DNA of 64,000 nt from Gongronella butleri (lineage: Eukaryota > Mucoromycota > Mucoromycetes > Mucorales > Cunninghamellaceae): assembly GCA_025201375.1 (NCBI GenBank), contig JAIWZP010000001.1:310001-374000 (forward strand), written 5' to 3'. The position numbers and the translations under genes are program-made. The notes under the pieces were generated by a model. The model was not told the origin of the DNA. It saw only the letters and a list, made by a program, of their open reading frames with translations, and searched no databases. Positions 52,954-63,616 of the stretch are shown here, one piece after another (the stretch's first letter is position 1; every line of letters starts with the position of its first letter).

Positions 52954-55329
52954 ATGACCTCGTTGACGCGCTCCACCACCTGGAAGCGCCGCGATAGTGC
53001 GTCACCGCCACGCATCCGCGGCCGGTCGTCTTCATTCACGGCGTTGATGCGCCTGAAGCAGCAAGACCAGCAGCACCAGCAGCAGCAACAACAACAACAA
53101 CAACAAGACCGGTCATTGCCGCGGCGCAATGATTCGCATCACACGCTGCCCACGTATGACATGGCGCCAAAGCGCCAGCCGTCATCCACTTTTTTGATGC
53201 CCCACGACCCCATACCAACCACCGGCTCATCCATGTATAGCGGCTCTGACGACGACGATGACGATGATGATGATGTCGATGATGATGATGATGACTTGCG
53301 TGCCATGCCCACGCGTCTCAATGCGTCTACATCTGCCTCGTACAACGCGTCATCGGCGCAATCCCGCCCTCTACGCGTCGATCCGGGCTATACGCCATCC
53401 CCCACGGGCGCTTCCTCATCCACGTCGTCGTCCACTTATGAGCCACCCCCTGTGCCGGCTAAAGAGCCCGGGCCCATCAGTGCTCCACTTGAAAAGAAAC
53501 TGTCGCTGCAATTCAAGGATAAATTGCAGTTTGCACGACGGTCGCAGAGCACAAAGGGCGGCCTCACCCACGGATTCTCGCTCTGGAAGCATCACCATCA
53601 TCACTCGGCAACCTCCACGTCGAATGACACGCCAAAGCTCTATGACGATGGCAAAAATGTCTACCCGCCCCGACACATCGCAGATACCCGTCGAAGGTAA
53701 GTGCGTCCATTCGCCATGAAAGATCCTCAATGGCTTATTTTCTTTTTTCATTTTATACAGGGACCAATACGGATTTACACAATCGACGCAATGGATCACA
53801 GCCGAAGAATACGAAACATTTGAACAAGAATACACGCCCATCATGGCGCGCCGGTCACAAAAATGGCGCGCGCTACTTGAAGAGAACCAGGGCCAGTGGC
53901 CGCAGCCAAGCAGCAAATGTAGGGTCCGCAGACTCTATTCCGAATTCTCGGGCTCAATTGTCTTTTTTCTTTTTCTTTTTTTTTTTTTTAGTCAAGCGAT
54001 ACGTGCGCAAAGGTATCCCGCCCGAATTTCGCGCCAGTGTATGTCAATGGGTCCCTGAATCACTTGGCGCGTCCGCTGACATGTTTTTTTTTGACCGTAG
54101 GCATGGTTTCACTATAGTGGCGCTGAGACGTGTATGCGCGCGAATCTTGGCGTGTACCAACAGTGCGTGCAAAAGGCCATAGACATGGGCAGCGACAAGA
54201 ATGAATACCTTGATATCATAGAGCGAGGTAAAATGACAATGGACACAATCTGGCCAGCTGGCATGAACACTCTTTTTTTTTTTTTTCCAAATTCCATTAG
54301 ATTTACATCGCACTTTTCCTGACAATGTCAAGTTTAAATCCAAGAATCGCAGCTCGACAACGCTTGCACAGCCTCAGGAGGGTGACTCGGCAGCCATTCG
54401 ATCGTTGCGCAACATCCTGTACGCATTTTCGGTGTACGCGCCGTCCATTGGATATTGCCAATCGCTCAATTACATTGCCGGCTTTTTATTGCTTTTCATG
54501 GAGGAGGAACGCGCATTTTGGACCTTTGTGACGCTGATCCAGGATATTCTGCCGGCCAATGTGTACGACATGTCCATGGAGGGCGCTAGCATTGACCAAA
54601 ACATCCTCATGATGCTCCTTTCCGAGCGTTGTCCGCACATTTGGCAGCGCATCGCCGGCGGCCGCTCCTTTTGGGAGTGCGACGATCCAAATGGCCTGGG
54701 AATGCCCACAAGCTCACTCGTCACAAGCCATTGGTTCTTGACCTTGTTCATCAACATCTTGCCGACAGAGGTAAAAAAGGGAGAAAAAATAATGTTGCAT
54801 GACAGTGTCGCGTCGCATCGTGTCATTCTCATTCTTCTTACATCAATTTAGTCTGTGTTGCGAGTCTGGGACTGTCTCTTTTGGTAGGCACGACAAAAAA
54901 AAAAATGCTTATATACAAGGAAATTCACTCTCTTTTATTATTAGCGAGGGAAGACAGACGCTGATGCGCGTGGCACTTGCCATTTTCAAGATGAATGAGG
55001 CGGCAATCATGTCTGTTTCTGATCCGCTCGAGGTGTTCCAGGTGGTACAAAACATGCCAAAGCGAATGGTGGACTGCCACTATCTGATGGACGCGACCTT
55101 TTACAAGTACGCGTCTGTAACACGCGTCAATGACCAAGATCTGGAGCGGCGGCGCGCTATTTTCAAGCAGCGGCGCGATGAGCGGAGACGAGGCAAGCCT
55201 CCGCTCCCCAGCAAGCTTCAGCGCGGCGGTGTCGCGGGCACACTGCTCTCAAAAGCAAAGGAACGCATCGTTGAGAGGGCAAAAAGCACCGTGCGCCATC
55301 CAAAATCCCCTGGTTATCCGCCATCTTGA
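52954..55329 (+). CDS. TBC-domain Rab GTPase-activating protein
   Basis: Seven exons: 52954-53696, 53761-53918, 53992-54038, 54101-54227, 54301-54770, 54852-54883, 54945-55329 (653 aa). The first 250 residues are disordered and low-complexity, with a Gln run, an Asp run and a His run. The TBC domain starts at KRYVRKGIPPEFRA. It carries both catalytic fingers: the arginine finger IERDLHRTFPD (IxxDxxR) and the glutamine finger GYCQSLNYIAG (YxQ). Further matches are SLVTSHWFLTLFINILP, LRVWDCLF and LMRVALAIFKMNE. Such proteins switch off Rab GTPases in membrane traffic; the spacing recalls the Gyp2/TBC1D-type group, but the Rab substrate cannot be predicted. The C-terminus is basic. Confidence 0.92.
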
Positions 55330-55646
55330 GCCCCTCCCTTTTTTTTTTCTATTCTACCGTCCTCTTCATTTTTTTTTTTTTTTTTGAAAAACGATTAAAT
55401 CACGCCATCCGCCCTTCCAATGGATCACAAAGAAAGTGAGAGAGAGAGAAAAAAAAAAGCACGCGGCCAAGCGTGGTTTCGCCACGTGTCGCCCTTTTTT
55501 TTTCATCCATGGCGTACGCATCAACCTTTGCGCTCAATTCATGCCATTCCCAGCCAATACTTCACGTCGCGTATGAAAAAAAAAAGAACTTTGTAGGTTC
55601 AAAAGGGATCGATTTATTACAGGGATGGGTGAGGGGCGAGGGAAAT
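55330..55646. other. Convergent 3' ends of the TBC and SLY1 genes
   Basis: T run at about 55368-55385 and ACGATTAAAT follow the TBC stop; A-rich sequence near 55574 and TTTATTAC (reverse of GTAATAAA) at about 55613 suit the SLY1 3' end. No gene is seen. Confidence 0.4.
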
Positions 55647-56091
55647 CTATGTGGACGCGTCGCCAAGGGCGGACAGCTGTTGCAGGAATTCATGGGGCGA
55701 GAGGATGGCCGTGGAACCATAGGTGATTTTCTTCTTTTGATTGTTGGGTAGCGTGAGTTCCTGGAGATTTTGATACTCGACATAATTGCCGCCGCCAACG
55801 ACAAAAACAATGGCTTCTTGGAAGGACACCTTGTTCTGGCGCGGCGACCTGCTGCTCTTGCTCAGCTTTGGATCAAAGTAGAGGAACTCGTCCGCCTTGG
55901 ATTGCTCATTGGGAGGCGGCGACATGATGTCAGACACAATCTTGCTGATCACAAGCTCCTTTTTCGTCGGCAGCAGGTTCTTCACACCAGACAAAAGATT
56001 CTCAAATCCGCCGCTCAAGCCGCCTTCCTTTAGACGATCCGTCAACTATTAAAAAAACAAGGTCAGACCCGCACGGATCACTTTCTTCTTC

Positions 56092-56126
<35 letters not shown>

Positions 56127-58288
56127 ACCATACCTTGTTGCCAATGCTGCTGAAACCGCGGAACAAGTCGTTTTGCGAGAAGCTAGATGTCGATGGGTTG
56201 GGATTAGGCGACGTCAGCATCGATGTCATGCGCATGAGTGCGCGCACCCTACAAAAAAAAAGGCAAAAATAAGGGCAAGTTAGATGCGGTCGCGCCTTTT
56301 TTTTTTTTTACGCGTTTCCACTTACTTTTCAATGTATTTGAGTGGTGCCATGTTGCAGCCTGCCTTTTCGAGAGCCTTTTTGTAGGCGTCCATGTCTTCG
56401 GCAGGTATCTCCTCGACGGTCGACAGATAATAAATCAAAAACAAGCGCATTTTATCCTCAGGGTTCTTTTTCTCGGGATCATTGATCGCTTCCAATAGCA
56501 CCGCCTTGCCCTATATGCAAAAACATGAGCCACCGCGCCTTTTTTTCTCTTTCTCTGTAATTGATCATTACCTGACGAGCGATATTCTCTTCGATTTGGA
56601 AAAATGTGTCAAGTTGGCGGTCCTTGATATGGTTCAATAGAGACGTGGCGACATTCATGTGCATGTCGAGCGTCGCCTTGCGTGCCGTGAGCTCGGGCAG
56701 AGCACCAATTGCCGATTTCAGGATCTTGGTGTTGCTCGACATGTCCCTATGGTTGGCCGTGTCAGTTAAAAAAAAGGGGGGGGGAACAGAATCATCAGCA
56801 CTTACAATTGACCCACGTCCTCCAAGGAGCTGACGCCACTGATGCGTGTGATCTCGGCCGCGTCTCGCTTGTAATTGTTCAATTCCAAATCAATGTCCTC
56901 TGCGCAAAAGTAAAAAAAAAAGGGGGGGGTGCGATCAGATGCAGCCATTTTACGGTTTTTTCGATTTTTTTTTTTTTTTTTTGGGATTTGTGCGTTACCA
57001 GCGACTTGGGGGAAGGGATTGGGGGCATTCTTGTTCCAGAAAAAGTCGGCGCGGTCGACATCGTAGCTGCGTCGCATCTTGTTTTGCTCGTCTGGCTCGA
57101 GGGTGATGCGATTGAGCTTGAGAGAGAGGACGTCGTGGATGAGGGCCTGGTACGTCCAAGAATGGCTGAGCATGGGGGTCAGGTCCATATTGCGATCAAG
57201 CAGGATGAGGACGGGGCGCTGCAAATGAATATGGCTACTGGCGTGCTCGCTAAACAGATTGGTGCGCGAATTCATGACGTGGTCGCGCAGCTTGCTGTCC
57301 AGCTTGTTAGCAATCATCTCGGCAGCATTGCCGCGCGGGCAGCGAATGATGGGTATCATGCCCATGGTCACAATCACCGAAAACAGCGAATTGACCGCAC
57401 GGTCGATGGTTTCGTCAATCAGGCTGTCTGGTGCCGTCGGATTGTTCAGGTTGATAAATGCATCCTCTTGGTGCAGCGAGAACACGTCCGCATTCGTGCA
57501 AATGAAATTCAAATACTGGTCGTACACCTGCGTCACCTGCTCAGACGTGTTGCTTTGAATCGTCTTGGTCGCAAAATCTTCCAACAGTGGCCGTGGCACC
57601 GTCGAGCAAAAGTTGATGTAATAATCGTCGTACAAGTTGCGATTGAGATCCTAAAGTGAAAAAAAAAACGCGTTCAATCGCATGTAAATCACGTGCAAGA
57701 GACGCGTCCAATACGCGTCAAAATGCCCATTTGCCCCCCCCCCATTTTCGCGTCCAATCCCCAAATTGATCCCGCAATGGATATTTACCTCGCACAAGCG
57801 ACGAATATTCTCGGCCGAGGGCTCGATAAAGTAGACGGCAGGCACGTCGGGCAGCGGTGAGCGATCACTGCTTAGCAACCTAGCCAAAAAAAAAAATACG
57901 AAAAACGATAAAAGAAGAAGAAAAAGGATGAGCAAGCGCCATTCCCCCTCGCCCCAAGTTCGGATTCAGGGCGAATTGGATGCTTACATGTGCACCGTGA
58001 TGCCATTCTCGCGCAGATCGTTCACGCGCATAATGGAAGACACAATGTCCTGGCAAAACCGATCAAAAATCAAGACTTTCCATACTGGTCCGTCCTGCAG
58101 CGCCTTGGCATCGTCGTATTCGTTCAATCCTTTGTTCTCGTCCGTCGCCGTGTTGAGATTGAGCATGGTGGCAATAGCATCTGCAAAAAAAAAGGGGGTG
58201 TCACCGCCCACGTCCCTTATTTTTCGTCTCAAATCCTTCCCCAAGTCTTACCATACTGATAGGAACGAAGCGACGATGTGTCAGACAT
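55647..58288 (-). CDS. SLY1: Sec1/Munc18 protein Sly1 (ER-Golgi SNARE regulator)
   Basis: Nine exons on the minus strand: 58288-58252, 58180-57988, 57879-57789, 57650-56999, 56899-56806, 56746-56572, 56510-56326, 56248-56134, 56045-55647 (646 aa, close to yeast Sly1). Motifs in order: WKVLIFDRFCQDIVSSIMRV, DVPAVYFIEPSAENIRRLCE, DLNRNLYDDYYINFCSTVPR, RPVLILLDRNMDLTPMLSHS, WTYQALIHDVLSLKLNRITL, KAVLLEAINDPEKKNPEDKM, VSFQEAIVFVVGGGNYVEYQ. Sly1 binds Sed5/Ufe1-type syntaxins and drives SNARE assembly for ER-Golgi and retrograde transport. It is divergent from the HAC1-like gene, which fits secretory-pathway control, though co-regulation is only inferred. Confidence 0.94.
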
Positions 58289-58665
58289 ATCTCGTGCTTA
58301 TCAACCAAGGGCGTAAGAGGGGAATAGATGAGGTGTCAAGAAAGTGGCAAGCAACAAGAAGCGACAAGAAAAAAGACAAATGGGCGCAACACCAAGTCGT
58401 GATTCAAAATCAAGGCCCCAGAAGCATTTCACTTTTGAATTGGCGACTGGCACCGAAGAGGGCGCAAACGTGGCACTTAGTTTTGCGCTGACGCGATGAA
58501 GACAAGCATTTTTCACGCAAATCGATCTAGCATGAATCCAACTCCCAAAAATAGGATAGGTCTGCTCCTTTGGGAATTCTTTTTTTATCAAAAAGAAAGA
58601 AAGGGTGGGGACTACGGCACAACGTGTTCCAATGAAACAGGATGCAATGGCAATTGCCGATGCTT

Positions 58666-58699
<34 letters not shown>

Positions 58700-59297
58700 C
58701 CTTTTTTTTGTAATAGGGTCTTGGCGTGCTGGGCGCTCCTGTGTCCTTGCCCATTGGTATGACACAGGGCCACTGGTGTGCTGCTACAGCCGAGACCAGC
58801 CGAGAAAGTCAGCAAAAAAGGCACGATTCATGTTGAAAAAAAAGAAAGGCCCATTGGCTAGGCCAAGACAGCCTGTTACCCTTGCTAATTCACGCAATTC
58901 CCGAGCCATCTCACGTGATGACCAAGCACAAGCTAATGAGGCAGAAGGGCGGGGGGCCCAAGGTCACGATGATGAGGGAACATCCATTTTTTTTTCCGGT
59001 GACACCTTTGCACAAGAGAACAGATGTTCCATCCTGATTGGCCAGGATCCACTGGCACACACCCTCCTTATCCGCCAAGGTGGGCGAAATACAAAAGGCT
59101 GCCCCTTCCTTGAGATTCTTTTCTTTTCTTTTCTTTAGACTTTCCTCTTTTTTTTTTCTCCCCTTGCAACTTTGAACACTTTTGATATCAATCCATTGGG
59201 TGGTGGTATATTGAACTTGTTCTCTTTGTGTGCTATTCTCTTTTGATCTTTGTTTACTTCTTTCTCAAGCCCCTTCGCTTTGAAAAAATCTCAAAAA
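58289..59297. promoter_or_regulatory. Divergent promoter region of SLY1 and the HAC1-like gene
   Basis: One kilobase between divergent starts. It contains CACGTG at 58912-58917, ATTGG/CCAAT elements near 58735-58760, 58850 and 59036, and pyrimidine tracts close to both ends. No other gene is seen. UPR-type elements (for example CCAAT-N9-CCACG) were looked for and not found in a perfect form. Confidence 0.4.
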
Positions 59298-60353
59298 ATG
59301 TCATCGACCTCGTCCTCTGACTCTCTGACCTCGCTGCTCAGCATGCCCCTGCCGTTCACTATTGATCCCATGGCCACGCTGCAGTGTGAGTCATCCTCCT
59401 CTGGATACTTGTTCCCTCTTTTGCCCATCAAGACGGACGATGATGCCTCTTCCATGTCGTCATCGCCCTCGTCGCCCTCGTCGCTTTCGCTGTCGCCTTC
59501 GCTGTCGCCAAAGGACAAGAAGAAGATCAGCAAGCCGGTGGTCAAAAAGTCGCGCATCTCCTTGGAGGATAAAGACCAAAAGACAAAGGAAAGAATCTTG
59601 CGAAACCGCGCAGCCGCGCAAGAATCTCGCGACAAAAAGCGCCGCTACGTCGCCGACCTGGAATCCAACAACAAGAAGCTCACCGAAGAAAATGAGATGA
59701 TGAACAAGAAGCTCAAGCTTATGGAATCGCAGAATCACCTTCTCCTCGCTCAACTCGCACAATTGCACGCTCATCTCGCCAAGGATGCCGCCGTCACCGC
59801 CAGCTCCACCGCATCTGACTCAGCCTCATTGCTTGCTCATGGCTTTTGCGATTCAGCACGGATCGCAAGAGGCCATGGCCCATTGTCCGCCTTGCCTTTA
59901 CGCCTTGCCGCCTAATGAAGGCACGCTCCCACAAAAACGTCGTCCGTCCATCAGCAAAAAAAATCATTGTTGCCAGAAAAAAAAAACCAGCCCCCCCCTC
60001 AGGATCGCCTCACCACCACCACCTCAAAATTCCACCACCCAATGGATTGAAATCACGGCTTTTTCCCCTTACTTTTTTTTTTTTTTTGCTGATGGACCAC
60101 GCACGCGCAAGGTTTTCCGTCTCTCGTATTGGCAACATGGCAACTTTGGTCCATTGGTCTTTTCCCTGCAGCGGAGGTTGTGCAGCAAGTCAATGAACTG
60201 AATCAGGTCGCCGCCCGTCTGGCCGGTCTCCCCTCGCCCATGCTCTCTCCTCAAGTCTCCTCGTCAGCCTCGGCTTCCTCAGAAGATGGCTCGCCTGTGA
60301 TGACGCCCGATCTATATGATCTTTTTGATTGGGAAGGTCAGCAGCATGCCTAA
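59298..60353 (+). CDS. HAC1: HAC1/XBP1-type bZIP transcription factor of the unfolded protein response
   Basis: Proposed spliced form: 59298-59856 joined to 60169-60353 (247 aa). The unspliced frame ends at 59915 (205 aa). The Ser-rich N-terminus is followed by a basic stretch (KDKKKISKPVVKKSR). The bZIP basic region ILRNRAAAQESRDKKRRY is about residues 100-117, and a leucine zipper follows (LESNNKKLTEENEMMNKKLK). This NRxAAQxSR type is typical of HAC1/XBP1. The second exon adds AEVVQQVNELNQVAARLAGL and ends in an acidic tail (TPDLYDLFDWEGQQHA), a likely activation domain. The intervening 312 bases lack GT-AG ends and are bounded by Ire1-type hairpins. Under ER stress the nuclease Ire1 would remove them, giving the active nuclear factor. 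AATAAA-type signals follow near 60533. Confidence 0.85.
59848..59866 (+). promoter_or_regulatory. Ire1-type 5' splice-site hairpin
   Basis: Stem GCGATT (59848-59853) pairs with GATCGC (59861-59866): five Watson-Crick pairs and a terminal G-U. The loop is seven bases, CAGCACG (59854-59860), with cleavage expected after the third base (CAG|CACG, after 59856). Loop size and the C-N-G|C start match the known Ire1 sites; the sixth base is C instead of the usual G. Confidence 0.72.
59857..60168 (+). other. Candidate unconventional (Ire1-dependent) intron, 312 nt
   Basis: It starts CACGGATC and ends CCCTG, so it is not a GT-AG intron, unlike all others read in this window. It contains a stop of the unspliced frame at 59913-59915, A and C runs, and a 15-base T run near 60072-60086. 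Removing it joins codon phase 1 to phase 1 (G + CA gives Ala187), keeping the frame to the stop at 60351-60353. Confidence 0.75.
60161..60177 (+). promoter_or_regulatory. Ire1-type 3' splice-site hairpin
   Basis: Stem TTTCC (60161-60165) with GGAGG (60173-60177): C-G, C-G, T-A and two G-U pairs. The seven-base loop is CTGCAGC (60166-60172), identical to the 3' loop of animal XBP1, with cleavage expected after CTG (60168). Confidence 0.75.
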
Positions 60354-60929
60354 AGGCGCCCCGGCAATCCCCTCCCCCCTCCCTCTTTTGTGCATTCCGG
60401 ACTAGTTGATCTCTCGCTGTCCCCCCGATTCCTTGTCTATAGCTTTCATCTACTTACTCATTTTACTTTTTAGCTGTTCCCCCTTTCCCCCCTGTCCCTA
60501 ATTGTTGCTTTGTGATTCCTCTTCTCTTTGAAATAAAATAAACACTTTGTGAACTTATAAAAAATTGCGATTTTGGTGCCTTTGGTGTGGTTTGGGTGCT
60601 TGTGTTATATATAATTTCATGCCATGCTCAGAGACGGGGGATGCACTCGATTCGAAAAAAAAAATGGTGGGGAGCCGAGCCAGGTGCCGACTTGGACGCG
60701 TATTAGCCGGTAAGCTTGTATTTTGCTGTTTGATGCACGCCTTGGCCAACATGGCTTGAGGTGACACGCATCAAATATGCTCCAAATATCTACTATATGC
60801 CTGTCTGGCAAATAAAATAAACGATCGATAACGCGGTCGTCGAGAAATGTTACAAAAATGCCGTTTTCATCTCCGTTTGTCGTGTGTGTCGATGAATTTA
60901 CACTTGACAACAGCATCCATCCTTTCGAT
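60354..60929. other. 3' UTR of the HAC1-like gene and intergenic sequence
   Basis: Pyrimidine-rich 3' UTR with AAATAAAATAAAC near 60531-60543 as polyadenylation signal. A second AAATAAAATAAAC lies near 60811. No gene is seen. Confidence 0.45.
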
Positions 60930-61650
60930 CAACGAAATCAGCTGCGCTCGTTCGATTGAGCCCACCGCCAAAGTTCTGCAACCACTAGATGGCACGCAGT
61001 CACCCATTTTCAAAAATCTCGGATTTTCCAAGGGGTCCAGCCGACCATCGGAAAATCGAGAAATCAAAGCCTTCAGATCGCCACGCCATTCACGCAAAAG
61101 GTGAAATCATCTGGATAAACGACAAAAATGCAATAAAAAGGTGGGATCCGTGGCTGGTTTTGGTGCAAACTGCGTTTTAGGTCTTATTTTCGATTCAAGG
61201 TCATCTCGACGAAAAATGTATACATATTGAGGAAACATACACCATTGGAAAGAGCAGGGTACGCTTCGTACGTGAACATTGGTAATCAATAAAAAAGTGA
61301 ATTTTTTGGTATCTTTGGCACGGTTTCAAAGTCATATGTAATTTTCGACGCGTGATAAAGCGCGTCAGACGCCGCGTGACACGCGTCTGTTCTATTTCAA
61401 ATCCATGCCCCTGCTGTCTCTCTTGCTAATGGACGCGTCGGCGCGACTCCATGGACGCCTTCTTCTCGTGCAATTCGCTGTTGAAATTAAATCTAAAATT
61501 GCTAATTGCTCGTCATTGGGTAGATGGAGTACATTCTTTTTTGTCGTTTTCCGTGGTTTCTTCATGCACTTCGTCTTGTGTGAGGGTATGGTGCAATTCT
61601 GATGACTTGAATTTTCAATTTTGGTTTTCGAGGCTCGCCATGACTAAATT
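60930..61650. repeat. Dispersed repeat, inverted partner at 36590-37350
   Basis: Matches the reverse complement of 36590-37350 along its length, including CTGCAACCACTAGATGGC, CGCCACGCCATTCACG, TGGTAATCAATAAAAAAG, GCGCGTCAGACGC, TCAAATCCATGCCCCTG and GAATTTTCAATTTTGGTTTT. No intact open frame was found. Confidence 0.75.
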
Positions 61651-61807
61651 TGCATTTGCTTGTGGCACCCCCATTAAGGCTCATGGTCACCGCAAATCGC
61701 GTCCAACTCGGGTTTCGAGCTGGCCATTTTACGCAAAGTCGCCTTTCGGGGCATTGCAATTGCGTGGATGGCAAGTTTCCATTGGACGGCACGGTAAAAA
61801 TGACCAT

Positions 61808-62035
61808 TTAGCGATAGAGACCCAATTCCAACTTGACTTTTTTGCGCTGCTTGTCGTTGTCAAATTCCATCCGAGTCTTGGCCATCCCAAGCATGCTCAA
61901 GCTGGGCGTGATCGTGGCCATGGACCTAGCGGTGCCAGCGAGTATGCGCTCCGTGCCATACAAATGCATCGCATTCGTATTGTTCTGCCTGGATGTGTCG
62001 TCGAGAATGTCCGATTTACCCGTGCGCGTCGCTGG
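61808..62035 (-). pseudogene. Orphan coding-like fragment, 75 codons
   Basis: An open stretch on the minus strand reads GKSDILDDTSRQNNTNAMHL, YGTERILAGTARSMATITPS, MAKTRMEFDNDKQRKKVKLE, LGLYR and stop at 61808. The composition looks protein-like, but the frame opens just after a TGA and has no start with a known exon partner. I do not recognise the family. It could be the last exon of a decayed gene carried with the adjoining repeat. Confidence 0.3.
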
Positions 62036-62370
62036 TCACGCTGAGGCGCTCGGAATTATAACAAAAAAAGGTACAAGGGGTGGTGCAAAATATAAAAAAA
62101 AGGGGTGTGTGAAAAAGCCCTTTTAACGAGCTCCCTTTGTTACGCAAGAAATCGAAGGGACCTGCAATGCAGATCATATTCGAATGGTAACAACGTCATC
62201 AACAGGCAATCCATGGGTGTCAAGGAATAAAACTCAAATCACAAAAATGATGGATCGCGTTGGTTTAGCCAAAATACAAAGAACACGGGGCTAAATAGCA
62301 AGGGGGTGTCGTCTCGTTTTATTTCCAGGGAAAGGGTTACACACATGATGATGATGGTGAGGGGGGTATG
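62036..62370. other. Intergenic, no gene seen
   Basis: A-tract-rich; the 3' flank of the one-TM protein gene on the minus strand, with AAACGAGAC and TTTTATTTCC near 62315-62328 as a possible reverse polyadenylation context. Confidence 0.35.
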
Positions 62371-63132
62371 CTATACGGGATGATCACGCCGTTTGATGCC
62401 AATGGATCGTGGCAGTGTTGACAAGGGTGTGATCATGGCACTGGGCTTTTTTTTCTTAGGCACCAAGTACCACCACGTCAAGTAGTGCAGGTTGGGTGAG
62501 AAGAACGACGCGTCTCTGGCAACGGCGGGCGACGCGGACGCGCTTTTGGAGGGGTCGAGCGCGATTTCTGAGAAATCATCTTTTTTCTCATGGTGCATCT
62601 GGTAGTGTGGTGGTGGTGGAAGCTGGGCTGGGTCAATGCTGGTCGGTGTCAGCTTGACGTGCATTAGCAGCTCGCTAGTCGCATTTAAAATGGTCCGGTG
62701 GACGTGCTGGTGGTACACGGGCAGCACGTACGGCGACAGGCCCTTTTTTTCTTCCATGTACTTGTCCGCGCTAAAGACATCAATGATCATCTCGGGTCGG
62801 CGCTTCGACGTCATGGGCACACGTGCTTTGGGTGGCGCAGACACGGGCTTGAGGCGTGAGAGTGGCGGTGTTGGCAGCTGGACCTTGGATTCCGCCGCTT
62901 TTGCGACCGTTGCAGCCGTTTTAGGCTCCGCACACGTGCACGACGCGCCAATCGCGTCCAATTGCACCTTGGTGCTTGATTGAGACAAAAGGGCGCCATG
63001 GCTGTGATCGGGCCAACGCGTCATGCACGGCCTCAGCTTCCAAATAGAGATGCGGTAGCGGAAAAGCACTACGGCCGCCAATACCACGCCACACGAAGCG
63101 GTGAGAATCACCAGAAGCGGGCCACTGTCCAT
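62371..63132 (-). CDS. Uncharacterised single-pass membrane protein (253 aa)
   Basis: Single exon. The start at 63132 gives a short extracytoplasmic head and one transmembrane segment (LLVILTASCGVVLAAVVLFR, residues 5-24), then basic residues (YRISIWKLR), so the remaining 220 residues are probably cytosolic. The cytosolic part has a Pro-rich stretch (QLPTPPLSRLKPVSAPPKAR), a compact segment (RPEMIIDVFSADKYMEEKKG, LPVYHQHVHRTILNATSELL) and a tail with HYLTWWYLVPKKKK. Upstream in-frame codons are poly-T-derived Phe and were excluded. No family is recognised. Confidence 0.72.
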   Translation of the reverse strand: MDSGPLLVILTASCGVVLAAVVLFRYRISIWKLRPCMTRWPDHSHGALLSQSSTKVQLDAIGASCTCAEPKTAATVAKAAESKVQLPTPPLSRLKPVSAPPKARVPMTSKRRPEMIIDVFSADKYMEEKKGLSPYVLPVYHQHVHRTILNATSELLMHVKLTPTSIDPAQLPPPPHYQMHHEKKDDFSEIALDPSKSASASPAVARDASFFSPNLHYLTWWYLVPKKKKPSAMITPLSTLPRSIGIKRRDHPV

Positions 63133-63616
63133 CGTAGTGCAAAATAAAAAAAAAACAATGAAAAAAAAAAAAAAAGGATGAGGAAAGAATGTAAAAGAAG
63201 AAGTTAGACTCGGCCACGACTGAAAAACAAGAAAAGGTCGGTCCGGTTTTACACGCGATCTGGAATTGCACGCACCATGCCACGAGGTGCGTGTCAAATC
63301 GCTATTTTTTTTTTCTTCTTCGTCTCATCCTCAATTGACATTCCAGTCTGCTCACAATTCAAGTATCAACACGAAAGCAATGGATTCTTTTTGATACTCT
63401 GTTCTCCTTTTATTCTTTCACTGTCCCATGCTGAAGGATCTTTCGACCCTGTTTGACGCTTGCCCATAGCTCGCTCACGTGAAGATACGGATGTTTCTTG
63501 AATGACACTTTTTTTTTATTTCAACTTTTTTAAAAAAGGCAGAATGCGATGAATTAGGATGCAAGAAAAAAAAAAAGCGCCAACGCGCTATGTACAAAAA
63601 GGAATGAGAGAATTTT
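63133..63616. other. Intergenic, no gene seen
   Basis: Promoter of the one-TM protein gene on the left and the 3' UTR of the WD40 gene on the right. A/T runs only. Confidence 0.35.

Noticed and set aside
59362..59774. Arg-rich frames overlapping the bZIP coding region on both strands
   Set aside because: They are out-of-frame readings of the Ser-rich and basic region of the HAC1-like gene.
59857..60171. Conventional GT-AG intron in the HAC1-like gene ending at the CTGCAG acceptor
   Set aside because: The sequence before the stop offers no donor like the GTAAG/GTGAG sites used elsewhere, whereas the Ire1-type hairpins and frame fit exactly.
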